Source: Ceratodon purpureus (lineage: Eukaryota > Streptophyta > Bryopsida > Pseudoditrichales > Ditrichaceae). From it: a stretch of DNA of 64,000 nucleotides. Position 1 is the stretch's first letter. Each line of letters opens with the position of its first letter. The notes under the pieces were generated by a model. That model saw nothing but the letters and a program-made list of their open reading frames with translations. It made no database searches and was not told the DNA's origin. The translations under genes and the position numbers were made by a program. The DNA lies in the NCBI GenBank assembly GCA_014871385.1, contig CM026427.1:13144430-13208429 (forward strand), written 5' to 3'. Below are positions 53,220 through 64,000 of the stretch, piece by piece.

Positions 53220-53846
53220 TCACGAACTCTTCTTCAAGTTCCTCACGACTCGTTGGAAAGTCTTGAGCTCCTTGGAGCGGCCCCCATACACACTCCTAAT
53301 CTGGTCCTGACAAAACCCGCGGGCCTCTTTGTCCATGTCCTTCTCCTCAATGCCATACAAGGCCTTGAACATCTCCGGCTCCACACGACAGAAGCGAGGC
53401 CTCTCCGCATGAATCTTGCAGGACCGAGTGGGCTTATCAAAATTGATGCACCACCCATCTGGGCCGACCATACTGCGGTACAACGCAGCCTCTGCAGGGT
53501 CCGTCAGAACCTCTTCAATCGGCGGGTAGTCCGGCCCCTTATCCAAAACGCAGCAAGCTCCACAATTCTTCACACACGCCCATCCCGCGCGAGACGTCCA
53601 TATGAGGTCACTGACACCACTCTCGTCCGCCGAATTCCCGCTGCGCCGTGGCTTGGCAGGCTTGGCCGCTTTCTTCCCAGGCCCCGCGAATACTGTCACT
53701 GCACCGGCCTTCGAAGCCAGGAAACGCCGCTGCGAAGCGTGGACGTAGAGAAGCGCTCCCTTGCTGATGCTCCTGCTCATGCTCATGCTCAGGCTGAGGC
53801 TCCCCGGCGCGAGCCTGGTGGGTGGCCAGAGCAGAGCGGCCGCCAT
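53220..53846 (-). CDS. Plastid-targeted-looking CxxxCxxCC zinc/iron-chelating domain protein (YkgJ family)
   Basis: 208 residues from the ATG at 53846. The first 50 or so residues are Ser/Arg/Ala-rich with almost no acids (MAAALLWPPTRLAP, SLSLSMSMSRS), like a chloroplast transit peptide, followed by a basic Lys/Pro stretch. The domain starts at about residue 80: WACVKNCGACCVLDKG with Cys91, Cys95, Cys98 and Cys99, then GWCINFDKPTRSCKIHAERP and FCRVEPEMF, giving the eight-cysteine metal-binding pattern of the YkgJ-like (putative zinc- or iron-chelating) family. A family role in metal or redox handling is inferred; no enzymatic activity is established from sequence. The gene is a single exon and intact. 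Its last 287 codon positions of DNA (53220-53508) lie in the inverted repeat and are duplicated at 36739-37027. Confidence 0.88.
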   Translation of the reverse strand: MAAALLWPPTRLAPGSLSLSMSMSRSISKGALLYVHASQRRFLASKAGAVTVFAGPGKKAAKPAKPRRSGNSADESGVSDLIWTSRAGWACVKNCGACCVLDKGPDYPPIEEVLTDPAEAALYRSMVGPDGWCINFDKPTRSCKIHAERPRFCRVEPEMFKALYGIEEKDMDKEARGFCQDQIRSVYGGRSKELKTFQRVVRNLKKSS

Positions 53847-56223
53847 CGCCACACGCGCCGCGACAACTTCACTCCGGCAACCCGCACAAGCATTTCTATG
53901 AATTCTTGTTCACTTCGCAGCATGAGTGTCACCTGAGTATCACCCGGGTATTAGATTTGTGTCCACATCGGACACAAACCATGTAGTATCGGGATGAATG
54001 TTGGAGGATAATGGCAACTTAGAAGAATGGTTGCCTTGTCGCACTTTGGAGTTGTGATGGCCCACTTCACATTCCAAGCTGCTATAGGCAAAAGTTGTGG
54101 AAGAGTAGTGGTGCATTTATTGTATGTCATGTCATTTCAATCTACAAGAAAAGTACATAGTTGAGGCGAGACTAAGATAAGAATGTTTTAAAAGGGATGA
54201 AGAAAACCCGAATTTTAAAGAACACTACAGAAACCCATGTCATAGAGAGTTGTTGCCACTCAAGAACACCTTAAATTTGTTTTCATCTTCAAAGCATGAT
54301 GCGGAAAATTATCTTCATAATTGGTATGAAGGCATAAATGGCAATTGCAACTCTACGAACATATTAGTATCAAGTATATATGCAATTTACATAAAGGCTT
54401 TGTCGAGCTTTTCTATTCTAAAATGGGCCTAGGACTTGGCATTCTGTATTTTACCTAGACATGTCAATTCGGAGTAAAACTTAAAAAAGGTATGTTGTAA
54501 TTATATCAATTGCTTGTATTTTTATTATTTTAATATAGAAAAGTTTATTTTTGAATCACGATTGAATCCTAGAATTAATTAATTTTTTTTTTTTCAATAT
54601 TGATCTTAGGATCTATAGAAGTGCACCGCTCGCCATTATATGATACACATAATGAACATATGTATTGAATTCATGTATTTTGATTACAGTGTAATCATTT
54701 ATCAATAAATTGATCAAATTGTGGATGTGAAGTAAATGACCATGTAACACTTTTAAAATGGAAAATAGTACTTAAGTTTAGATCCACAAACAAATCCACA
54801 AGATTTCAACAACGATAATCAACAATAATAATCTTTTGTAAATGTCATTTTGGCCATTGTGAAGCTAAAAGTGATGACACTCGATTATACTCCATCATTT
54901 TGATGTTATTAAATTCACCAAACCCTTATTTTCCAACTGCGGCCTTTACTCAAATTACATCATTCGAATCACAAGGATTGTGTTGGTGAAAAAGTATCAA
55001 AATTCAATGGGATTAAGATATCAAAAATTAGTGTTCAAAAGTATTTACTTCAAGAGATCTTCCACCACCTTTGATTTGTGAGTTGTCGACCAATTTCACT
55101 CCTTAAAATTTTTCCCCTAATTTGTGGCTACTGAATTTGTCTAACATTCCAATATGGGACGACACAACAACTGCTTTAGAATGATGAGAACAAGAAGAGC
55201 AGTTTTGGATAACTCACTTCACAAGCAACGAAATTTTCTCTAAGTGAAGAGATGGAAGTAAACTGTGATGATCAAACATGAAGAAAACGTTGGACATGTG
55301 AGCAGTTTCTCCAATAAACTTCCAATCATAAGAACTCCTTTCAATATACTGACATGAGTTCTTTGTGACTTGCACGCTAAGCGTAAATCCAGAGCATGTT
55401 GACGCTTAAAAACTACAAAAATTGAAGACCCACTAACCCAGGCAGCTAGCAGTCCTGTGAAGATGTCAGTATTTTGTAGAAGAAATACGTCAGGCAGCTG
55501 GTAGGATTTATCTGTTCAGATGATGACCAGATGAGACCATGATGCCAGAGCTGTACCAAGTGCTGTACCATGTTACAGTAAACAGTGCAAACTAGAAATG
55601 ATCAGCCTTCCAGCAAGGATTGCAGCATTGCATCAGCCGCAACATGCCAACAACTACAACTTGGAATCCTAAACTCCTGGCAACAATGAGTACGGTAACT
55701 GAACACATTGCGAACAGAGTGAGCGCGTCAATGTATCACTCCTCCGAGTTGCTGCACGAGTATGTTAGGTGACGAACAATATTAACAAAGGACCAACCAC
55801 TTTTTTTATTGAAATTAAGCTCATACAGGGGTCATATCATGTCAGGATTCAGAATGGCAGTCTACAGTCTTGACCAAGAGCGGCTGCTGAAGTCTGTTTT
55901 CTTCATGTGCCGAATGAATAAAATTACAATGTCCAACAGCGAGGTGTACCAGGAACAATGGGTGCCTGTACATACACTGCTTGATTGAACCAGGCAATTG
56001 AGGAATAATCAATCACCATGCTTTCCGTGAACTTAACTTCTAAGAATGAACTCCCTTCTGTCATTTCACAAAAAGAATCAACTCTCGTCGAGCTAGGTTC
56101 ATCAAAAACTGCCCAGTGCATCACCGGGATAAATTGAAGGAGACACAAAACTCGGTGTCGGTTCTTCGTCATTGGCCTCGTCATGTGAAAAAATAAGCTA
56201 CCACCAAAAGAATTTCGACTCAC
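53847..56223. other. AT-rich intergenic region; probable 3' UTR of the KCS gene at its right end
   Basis: From 54.1 to 55.4 kb the sequence is AT-rich with no gene. The stretch 55,800-56,223 lies just beyond the stop of the minus-strand synthase gene and is probably its 3' untranslated region. A 99-codon minus-strand open frame at 55924-56223 directly after the stop has no recognised similarity. Confidence 0.4.
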
Positions 56224-57807
56224 CTAGGAGATGTTAGCATAGGTGGGTACTTCGACGGGCAATTTGTCGATGCAATCGGACCATGGGCTGTACTTGGGAG
56301 GCTTCACGGTCCGAAGTGCTCTCCACACAGCACTGTTGCACTTGAATCCCGAACCGAATGCAATTTGCCACACCTTATCACCGCGACGCACTCTGCCCTT
56401 CGCCTCCGTGTATGCGAGTTCGTACCACGGGGAGCTGCTGGAGGTGTTGCCGAATCTGTAGAGCGTCATGCGAGAGGGCTCCATGTGCCACTCCGAGAGC
56501 TGCAAGTTCTTCTCCATCTCATCCAAGACCGCCCTGCCTCCGGCGTGGATGCAGAAATGGTCGAACGCGAGCTTGAAATCCGGGATGTAGGGTTTCACCT
56601 TCATGTTGAGGAACTTGCGAGCGACTAGAGTGGCGAAGAAGAGGATCTGCTCGGACAGGGGAAGCACGAGGGGGCCCAAGGTGGTGATGTTCGCTTTCAA
56701 CGCATCCCCGGCTACTCCCATGAGCTCCCGGGACAGCGAAACTCCCATCGTGCCGTTTTCATCTTCTTCTTGGAACACACACCGGAAGCATTTCTCATCC
56801 GCGCCCTTGTGAGTTCTCACCGTGTGCACGAGCTGGTACTTCGCCCGTCTTCTCTCAGACCGCTTGTTGGAGAGCAAGATCGCAGCGCCTCCCATTCTGA
56901 AAATGCAGTTGGACACGAGCTTCGATCTATCATTGCCGAAGTACCAGTTCAACGTAATATTCTCCATGGACACCACAATGGCATACGACCCCCCGTGCAC
57001 TTGAAGCAAGTCTTTCGCCAGGTCGATGGCAATAACACCAGCCGAGCACCCCATACCACCAAGATTTAAGCTCTGAACATTTCCACGCATCTTATAGTGG
57101 TTCACAATCATAGCAGACAAAGACGGCGTGGGGTTGAACAAGCTGCAGTTGACAACCAACACACCAACATCCTTAGGCTTCACACCCGTCTTCTCGAACA
57201 GCTCATCCAGCGCCCCGAACATCACCTGCTCCGCCTCCAAACGCGCCTCCTTCATACACGGATTAGGCGGCGAGCTCACAACGGCGCGCGGCAAATACGT
57301 CTCATGCCCCAGCCCCGACCTCTCGATAATCTTCTTCTGAAACTCCATACTCTTCTCATCGAACTTCCCCGCCTCCACACTCTTCTGAATAAACGTCTGC
57401 ATCGTCACCTTCCGCTCCTCCTCCGGCTTGTAACACGCAAAGTCCACCAGATACACCGGCCGCGGGCGCGACATGAAATACAACGTGGCCACGAACACCA
57501 ACGCCCCCGAGCACGCCAGCACACTCACCAGATTGTACTGCAAGTGCGTCCATAGCTGCACAATGTCGTCCCTGCCGAGCCGCCCGAACTCCACCGCCAC
57601 TGCCAACAACAACGGCAACACGAACAGAAACAGCGCATGCGACACCACATAGTGGTATCCCAGCTTCACATACTTCAAGTTCACCGACTGCAGAAAATCA
57701 GGCAACCGCTGCCGCACCCGAATCTGCACCGCAGGCCCACTCCCACTCCCACTCCCCCTCCCATCGCCACTGGGTATACTCGCATAGATCGGATCCGCCC
57801 CCGCCAT
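56224..57807 (-). CDS. KCS: 3-ketoacyl-CoA synthase (FAE1/KCS type)
   Basis: ER membrane enzyme that condenses malonyl-CoA with long-chain acyl-CoA in very-long-chain fatty acid elongation, feeding cuticle wax and sphingolipids. 527 residues from [10 protein letters not shown], an ordinary family length, in a single exon. Two N-terminal membrane segments are at about residues 52-73 and 92-112, then the FAE1 domain. The catalytic triad is present: Cys254 in GGMGCSAG, His421 in DHFCIHAGG and Asn454 in [13 protein letters not shown]. Other conserved pieces include [16 protein letters not shown] and [10 protein letters not shown]. The start at 57807 is chosen because homologous KCS proteins begin shortly before the first membrane segment, although the frame stays open for 266 more codons upstream. 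GC content is high through the gene and its leader. Confidence 0.95.
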   Translation of the reverse strand: MAGADPIYASIPSGDGRGSGSGSGPAVQIRVRQRLPDFLQSVNLKYVKLGYHYVVSHALFLFVLPLLLAVAVEFGRLGRDDIVQLWTHLQYNLVSVLACSGALVFVATLYFMSRPRPVYLVDFACYKPEEERKVTMQTFIQKSVEAGKFDEKSMEFQKKIIERSGLGHETYLPRAVVSSPPNPCMKEARLEAEQVMFGALDELFEKTGVKPKDVGVLVVNCSLFNPTPSLSAMIVNHYKMRGNVQSLNLGGMGCSAGVIAIDLAKDLLQVHGGSYAIVVSMENITLNWYFGNDRSKLVSNCIFRMGGAAILLSNKRSERRRAKYQLVHTVRTHKGADEKCFRCVFQEEDENGTMGVSLSRELMGVAGDALKANITTLGPLVLPLSEQILFFATLVARKFLNMKVKPYIPDFKLAFDHFCIHAGGRAVLDEMEKNLQLSEWHMEPSRMTLYRFGNTSSSSPWYELAYTEAKGRVRRGDKVWQIAFGSGFKCNSAVWRALRTVKPPKYSPWSDCIDKLPVEVPTYANIS

Positions 57808-58605
57808 CGCCCCCCAAGCTCCCTCCCACCCTCCCTTAAACCCCTTCCTGATCTGCTCACAACACCTCCAAAATGAGCTCACCTCCGGAGTCCGAATGGG
57901 CTCCCACTGCAACTTACTAGGCTTGGGCTCACTCAGATTCAGGTGAGTGAGCGCCGGGAGCTGCAACAGGGGCGATGGTTTTGAGGGCCGGGCGACATTA
58001 ATATGTGATATGGCGATGGCCCTGCATCGTAGGCGGCTGATTCTCGCAGGCACATGCATCCATTTGGGCAGCTTCTGGGTCTTCTTCTTCGCGTGTCGCC
58101 AGAGGACGGTTTTAAGGGCGCCTGTCGATGCACGGCACGAACTGTTGCTGGGGTACCGGTCGGGAGTAGTATCTACGTTTGGGGTAGAAATTGGTGACTG
58201 GGATGTACCTAATTGTGAAGATGTTGGAGGGTTTGGGAGTTTGGGGGTTGGTTTTGGGGGGGGTGGGGGTTTTGGGGCCCGAGTGGGAGTGCAGTCCTCC
58301 GTGGACGGGGCTCGCACGCGGCATTGGCCCCATTGGGCGGGTTTCAAACGAACTTCGTACTCATCACCCCTGTGGGTTCCGTTCCCACGGCGGGGAGGGT
58401 TTTGATGGGTGGGGATTGGGGGGGTGGCTTTTATGGTGGTGGGTTTAGGGAAGCCTGATCGCTGGTTTGGGACATGGGCGGGTCGCGACGGTAGGTGATG
58501 GAAAGTTCGTCTCACGGCTGATTTGCACCGGAATATCTGGGATCCAGCCCAGAGATACAAGTGGTACCTGGTCCTTGGATGAGAGTGTTGTGAGCCGGGT
58601 ACCAT
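57808..58605 (-). promoter_or_regulatory. GC-rich leader/promoter of the KCS gene with a long in-frame open stretch
   Basis: Upstream of the chosen KCS start the same frame is open for 266 codons, rich in Pro, Arg, Ser and Thr (for example [20 protein letters not shown]). It includes an in-frame Met ([14 protein letters not shown]) about 93 codons before MAGADP. Known KCS proteins have no such extension. The composition fits a GC-rich 5' leader with C/G-runs, so I treat it as non-coding, but an N-terminally extended isoform is not excluded. Confidence 0.45.
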
Positions 58606-60311
58606 CCTTGAAATGAGGGTGTGAAAAGTGAGTTGAGGTCCAAAGTTTTGATGTTAATCCAAAAAACTGGTCATAGCTTATAAAAATAGTGATAATAATA
58701 AGAATATTAAAGTCCATGATTAAATAATTTAAACGGCATTAGATTATAAAAGTCTTTGTAAAGGATAAAATTCATTGAAATCTTTCATAGTCTTTTAAAA
58801 CCTTCTAAATAGGAGCTAAGATCATCTGCATTCTAGTTTTGTCAAGACATTTAGTGGAGTAATCATAGTGTTACCTTGTTCTTGGTCTTTGGAACCTCCC
58901 TTATTATCAATTTTGTTCTTTGTCTTTGATTTTAGAAAACTTTTTCTTCTTAGAATTAATATTTATGGAAGAAGTGTCTCTTTCAAATATTATTATTTAA
59001 ATTATTTATTTGGTTGAAATTTAATTTGGTATTGCAAAATTTCTATTTATGGTTTGTTGATTTTTTGAGTATTTCATTGCAAATCAATTGTTTTTCTAAC
59101 CACTTCACCACATTGCACACAATTTATAAAATTCTTTTTATTACTAAATTACTATCAATGGCCTAGTTGTTCAAAATTGGATCTTACTTACAATTTAAGT
59201 CCAATTATAATTTTACTATATATTTTTCTATGCATGCAATAATGTTTTTCTTGAAACTTAAATGGATTGACTAGTGGTTTATATATGTATTTTGTTCCAT
59301 TGATCTAAATTCACTCCAAACATGTACTTAACTATTTAAATATCCGAGTTTGTTTGACGTGCCACTATCACCAAAACGATAAAAAGGAACAACCTTTCTA
59401 AATAACAATACTCAATGCCCTATGGTGGTTTAAAATTTCACGCAGCAAAGTAGCACCTTCTCACGATGTAGAAAAAGAAAGATTCTCCTGAGATCCACTT
59501 TCAAAAAGAGTAAACCCCTCCAGAATGATTGTCCAAGCATCAAACGACAAGTATGTTGAGTGGACAGTCCGGAAAGTGGTGGCAGATGCGAGCAACTTAG
59601 AATGCGTCAAAGTTGCTGAGAAGGAGCCACGGAATTTGCACAGAAGAAGAAGAAGACGACTCCGGTATCACTACTGCCATGATGGAGAAGCTGCTTCGGC
59701 ATCTCTTTCACATCAGCTTATGATAAACAAGTGCTCCGGAGGTGAACCAGTTGCCTGTGGGGGGCTCGTTTCACGAAGTTGTACAGTGATTTGGATTCCA
59801 GGTTTATGACTGATCCACTGAAGAATTTGGGTCTGCGTCTGAAGGTGAGTTGTTGCTTCTCGTGTCAATGATGTGAGTTTATGAAGTATTTGATCGGTTT
59901 TGGTATGCTGTGTTGTGTTGTGTGCATGTTTGGAATATGAAAGTTGGTGAATTTGGGCAGGGTTTTTGATGGGTGAGGAGGGTTTAGAGTCGAATCAGGA
60001 ATGGCATTGCAATCGGAGTTATGATTGTGTTGGTGGAGTGGAGGAACGAAATGCTGGGTTTTGACGTGATTTTGTGAATTTCTGAGGCCGGATCGAATGA
60101 GTGATGTGAATGAGAATGTGAGTGTTGTGAAGGGATGGTGTGAAGTGAGGAAGTTGTGGTGTTTGGGTTTGGGGAGGTTGGGAGTGGAGTTGGTGGTTTT
60201 TTGAAGGATTCAGCTGTATTGATTGTGGTTTGTTTTTTTATTTTTTAAATATTTCTTCTGAGCAAGAGATGACTCAAAAATGTTTCTGGGAATTTGGGTT
60301 CTGGAAGGCAT
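58606..60311. other. Intergenic region between KCS and the BASS transporter
   Basis: 58.7-59.5 kb is AT-rich with no gene. A 94-codon open frame at 59525-59809 has no recognised domain; with the stretch to about 59,845 (followed by a GTGAGT) it could be a leader exon of the transporter. From 59,900 to 60,290 the sequence is T/G-rich and intron- or leader-like. Confidence 0.4.
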
Positions 60312-63300
60312 ATGAGAGCGTGCAACTCTACAATGACAACGCAGTGGAGGTCGTTATGTCTGCAACAGCTAAGAGTGCCTAGGGTTCAGTTCAGTGAAGC
60401 CCCGGAAGTGTGCAACGTTACATTGCGGAGGAGTCTGCTTAATCTGCAAAGTCAGTTCAAAGGTAGGAATGTTCAAAATCTCATCACTTTACTTGCGGAG
60501 GAGAGTCACTTGTGAGTCCTGTGTATTGAAACAATTGTGGATGACCATTCTGTAGCAATTAGGGTTCGATCGATTGGCCGAGTTAATTATTAGCAGTTCT
60601 GCCATTGAGGATGACTGACACGTATGAGATGGTTTTCTGTACTTTGTCAGAGCAACCATGTTTCTTAAAACAATGTTCTTGGCGGCAAAGTGGTGCTGCT
60701 TTCATGCCCCTCGGTAAATGTTTGCAAACTATGTCAAGGTTTATGCTCTTAATCCGGTGTCTTGATGTCGTCAATCCGAATTATGCCATGACTAGAAGGA
60801 ACTATCTTAGAGGTGGGTGTGTAGACAGTATCCAATATAGATGTATCAATGTGGATAAGATCTAGCAAGCTACTTATGAATGTTAATTTTTGGCATTCCG
60901 TATGCTTACCTGTCTGCTGCGACGAGCTGATAGAGTTGAGGTGGGCTGAAAGGGTAGATTGTGGTAGGAAGCCTCTACGAAGAGAGGTTATGTGCAGCGC
61001 TGGTACTGGAGCTAATAATGAGAAAGCCCAGGAGGTATGAACCATGGCTGCCTGTATCCTTATTTCGGAACATGCATCAGTACAGTGACCCAAAAGTCTT
61101 GGTGGAATTAAATTGGTGACTTACAAGAGTACTTGGGTGGTTGGTTTCAGGCGTCTGGATTGATGAAATGGGAGGACGTCTTGAAGAATGTCAATGTGTA
61201 CATCCCGCACGCTGTATTGGCTAGCACCGTGCTGGCGCTTTCTTACCCACCGTCGTTCACATGGTTCACCACCAAGTGAGATATTTATTCTTGATATTTA
61301 CTATTATTGCCACATCGCCCACATTCTTGTTGTGATGGATTGCTGCCATTTCAGATCCACGTGATATATTTCTGAATATGATATTTCTGAACGTGATGTA
61401 TCTGAATATGATTTGGGGATTTGGGGATGACGGTAAGGTCAGGTAGGTAATGCTGAGATATTCATTGTTTCTTTTTGGTTGTTGTGGAGGAAGCCAAAAT
61501 AGCTGTGAATAGTTTGGGTAGATAGAAGAATTGGCGACACATGTTTTTTAAGTCAAGAATCACACCTGATCATTTATTTGGTTCACATTAAAACTTGGGG
61601 GAAAAAACTTGCTTAATTTAGGGTAATAATAGGCCAATTCCGAATGTTCGTGGAGCTTTTACCCCTTGGCGATTTTGGATAATTCTGATGACATAGTGAT
61701 AATGTTTTTGCTTCCTTTTCCAACCTAAAATAGAAGTTTTCAAGTTGTTAGTGTTTCCTTGAAGAATATGGCCAGCAAAAAAACTCTGGTACTGATGCCC
61801 TTGAGAAGGTCATCACAGCTTTCCGTGGTGTTTCATTTTCCTACAGGTACTATGCGCCTGCTCTGGGGTTCCTGATGTTTGCGGTGGGTGTGAATTTGAG
61901 CATTGGTGACTTCAAACACGCTATGGAACGGCCTGCACCTATAGCCCTAGGTTTGGCTGGTCAATACATTTTGAAACCGCTGCTGGGCGTGATATTTGCT
62001 GCCCTTGCTGTCCGGTTTCTTCATCTACCTGACGCAATTGGTAATGAAAAAAAAACACCTGCAATTGAGTTGGAAATTGATCGTTAGAGCGCAGTTAGAG
62101 ATGGAAGTGTACCCATAGAATAATTCTTAGAAACTAGTCTAGAAGAGTCATAATGGAATTTAAATTATGGCGTGCCTCATGTAGAGGAAGCGCTTCTACA
62201 GATTCAACCCTTACCTGCGGATGTGTATTGGAAAATGTCGTCCCATTTAAGTCTCCCGCCATCATCTGTAAGATCTAAAACCGTGCTAACATGTGCATGG
62301 TACACTCGCCTCTGTGTTTGCAGGCTCTGGTTTGATACTATGTTCATGTGTTAGCGGAGCGCAGCTATCGAATTATGCAACGTTTCTCACAGACCCTGGT
62401 TTGGCTCCCTTGAGCATTGTTATGACAGCTCTTTCCACAGCCTTGGCAGTGGTGGTCACTCCTTTGCTTACTTTATGGCTGTTAGGCAAACGCTTGCCTA
62501 TTGACCTTGTTGGCATGATTACCAACATTACAAAGATAGTTGTGGCTCCAATTGCTGGCGGGCTCTTTCTAAACAGGTACAGAATCATTGCTCTCACCCC
62601 TTGCATTACAGTGCTTTCGTAGAAAGACTGCAAAGAAATGTCAATATTGTTCACTTGAAGGATTCAGGGTTAAGGGTTTATCTCAGACATTTCTTTTCTT
62701 TTCTTTTTTTCGCAGATTTTTGCCTCAAGTCTCAAGGTTGATACGGCCTTATCTGCCCTTGCTCTCACTATTGGTCACATGTTGCTGCGTTGGTTCGCCT
62801 TTGTCTGTGAACATAAACGCAGTCCGGTCACCTTTTGGACTTCAAATTCTTTTGCCCGTTGTGGCGTTTCACACTGCAGCTTTCATTATTGGGTACAAGG
62901 TTACCGAGGTGACCTTTCCGAGAGCAGCCGATATTAGTGCACTTGCAAGAACCATCTCCTTTGAAACAGGTATGTTTTAAACTCTTCTTACGGTTCTAGC
63001 AACTTATTAGAGTAGAACGATTGCATGGAATTCTATTTCTCTTAAAGTGAGTGAGCTTTAAAAGTTCAATTCTGACTCTATGTCATGTGTTGCGTTACAG
63101 GTATGCAGAGTAGTTTACTAGGCCTAGCATTGGCCAACAGATTTTTCCCAGATCCAATGGTTGGCCTGCCTTCCGCCATATCTGTAAGTCTCTATCCAGT
63201 CTCTAAAAATCGCATTATTATCTGTGATTGCTAGCACAGCAGTTGCATCCTATATTGGTAGATTTGTTGCTCCTATTATTGTTGACATCGTTACGGAACT

Positions 63301-63469
63301 GCATGTCTACCCCTTGTCACGAAGATACCATTTACAGTCAAAGAAATTTGAATTTAAGGCATTTTTGTTATACACTGAAATCTCTCCTGTAAATGATTCG
63401 CAGGTTGTGATCATGTCGTTGATGGCGTTTGGCTTGGTCATCTATTGGAACAGGGATAAACATCCTTGA
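60312..63469 (+). CDS. BASS-family (bile acid:sodium symporter-like) plastid transporter, eight exons
   Basis: Plant BASS proteins carry pyruvate or 2-keto acids across the plastid envelope with sodium. Exons: 60312-60462, 60934-61034, 61151-61275, 61847-62040, 62324-62576, 62716-62969, 63101-63183 and 63404-63469, about 408 residues. Exons 3-8 are firm; exons 1-2 are inferred from phase (Met-Thr-Thr-Gln-Trp... basic, Ser/Arg-rich, transit-peptide-like). Conserved pieces: SYPPSFTWFTTKYYAPALGF, FAVGVNLSIGDF, GQYILKPLLG, CVSGAQLSNYATFLTDP (the family's substrate-site loop), TALAVVVTPLLTLWLLG and ETGMQSSLLGLALANRFF. It has eight or more hydrophobic segments and the usual C-terminal end (SLMAFGLVIYW). 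Which BASS subtype (1-6) it is cannot be settled by eye. No lesion seen. Confidence 0.88.
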
Positions 63470-64000
63470 CTTGTCGAAATGGAAGCATCACTTGATCAGG
63501 AGCTTCGAAATTATTGCCATATCCCTTGTGGATACTTCTAGTTTGTAAATAAAAGTACACCGCAATCTCAACACGTAATTCTCAAATCTCTGGCGTTCAG
63601 TCCAGGTTACATTACTCAGCCCTTGCCATGCTTTCTGTTCTCTTCTCCTTCTCTTCGAGAATTTCTATGCAAATAAAGCAAGAATATCACTGAGTGAATG
63701 ATAGACTTTGGATTCACATTATGTGCAAAGTCGACAACCACCTTCACCACCAAACGGTAGTGATGATGATACGTTACACTTTCAAGTGAGACAATGTGCT
63801 CTAATCTACAGCTCTCTGAGGCTTGCCGATATTATTCTCTGCCGCAAGCATCCCACAATCTTAACCACGACCAAGATCATTTGCCGAAGAACTGCCCAAG
63901 CGAACTGTTAAATAGGCCTTGACATTATTCAAACACCTGTGGCGTAAATTATCTACAACTAATTTCCACCTCGTCCTAAAATTTGTACTTGCTCGAAGAA
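63470..64000 (+). other. 3' flank of the BASS gene
   Basis: Probable 3' untranslated region with AATAAA-like signals at about 63,547 and 63,671. No further gene is supported to the window end. Confidence 0.45.

Larger units (their letters stand above)
50384..53508 (-). repeat. 3.1-kb inverted repeat, right arm
   Basis: Reverse complement of 36739-39863 with no net indel. This arm continues seamlessly into the intact chelating-domain gene on one side (to 53846) and into the end of the kinase exon on the other (to 50262), so it appears to be the source of the left copy. Overlapping open frames on its + strand (about 51,900-52,370) include coding-like stretches such as RPDQRSIVDATQVWYATAD, but frames change repeatedly and no family is recognised. 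Confidence 0.95.

Noticed and set aside
56365-57876. Several + strand open frames of 70-150 codons, Arg/His/Pro-rich
   Set aside because: They are antisense shadows of the GC-rich KCS gene.
1-64000. CRISPR arrays, bacterial operons, riboswitches
   Set aside because: The window is plant nuclear DNA; the only short tandem arrays (20 bp at 40.8 kb, decamers at 30.0 and 46.5 kb) have no spacers.

Overview
The window is nuclear DNA of a land plant, most likely a moss such as Physcomitrium patens (an inference from overall look, not proven). The supporting signs are many short GT-AG introns, a plant RUNKEL-type kinase, a LORELEI-like GPI-anchored protein, a FAE1-type 3-ketoacyl-CoA synthase, a plastid BASS-type carrier, plant-type nuclear tRNAs and U6 snRNA. 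No bacterial, organellar or viral gene was recognised.

Layout. 1-9.1 kb: a complete 15-exon RUNKEL/ULK4-like gene on the + strand. 9.1-25.6 kb: a gene-poor, mostly AT-rich island holding a 548-bp Stowaway-like element, a 632-bp CACTA-type element with a perfect 3-bp target duplication, relics of a pogo/Tigger-type DDE transposase and of coiled-coil ORFs (minus strand), and a 233-bp tandem duplication. 26.0-27.3 kb: a two-exon LORELEI-like gene, followed by a 160-bp near-perfect foldback at 27.95 kb.

29.9-53.8 kb is the rearranged heart of the window. A block consisting of a leucine-rich-repeat-like gene plus a neighbouring cytochrome P450 gene is present twice in direct orientation (29.9-33.6 and 46.4-49.5 kb). 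The first P450 copy has a frameshift and a nonsense codon; the second is only a 332-bp remnant. A U6 snRNA copy lies at 35.8 kb. A 3,125-bp inverted repeat (36,739-39,863 against 50,384-53,508), with only a few differences noticed near its ends, carries a tRNA-Gly(TCC)/tRNA-Asn(GTT) pair in each arm. It ends inside a CxxxCxxCC iron/zinc-chelating-domain gene on one side and inside a decayed kinase on the other. Both are longer on the right, so the right arm looks like the donor. Between the arms lies an unrecognised five-exon gene whose reading frame is kept through four introns of 191-203 nt but is broken by two in-frame TAG codons.

53.8-64 kb: the intact CxxxCxxCC protein gene (minus), an intact 527-residue 3-ketoacyl-CoA synthase (minus) with an unusually long open frame upstream, and an eight-exon BASS-family transporter (+). 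The genes look like independent housekeeping and metabolic genes (cytokinesis, receptor-chaperone, very-long-chain fatty acids, plastid transport), not one pathway. The novelty of the window is structural: recent inverted duplication, pseudogene formation and small DNA transposons.
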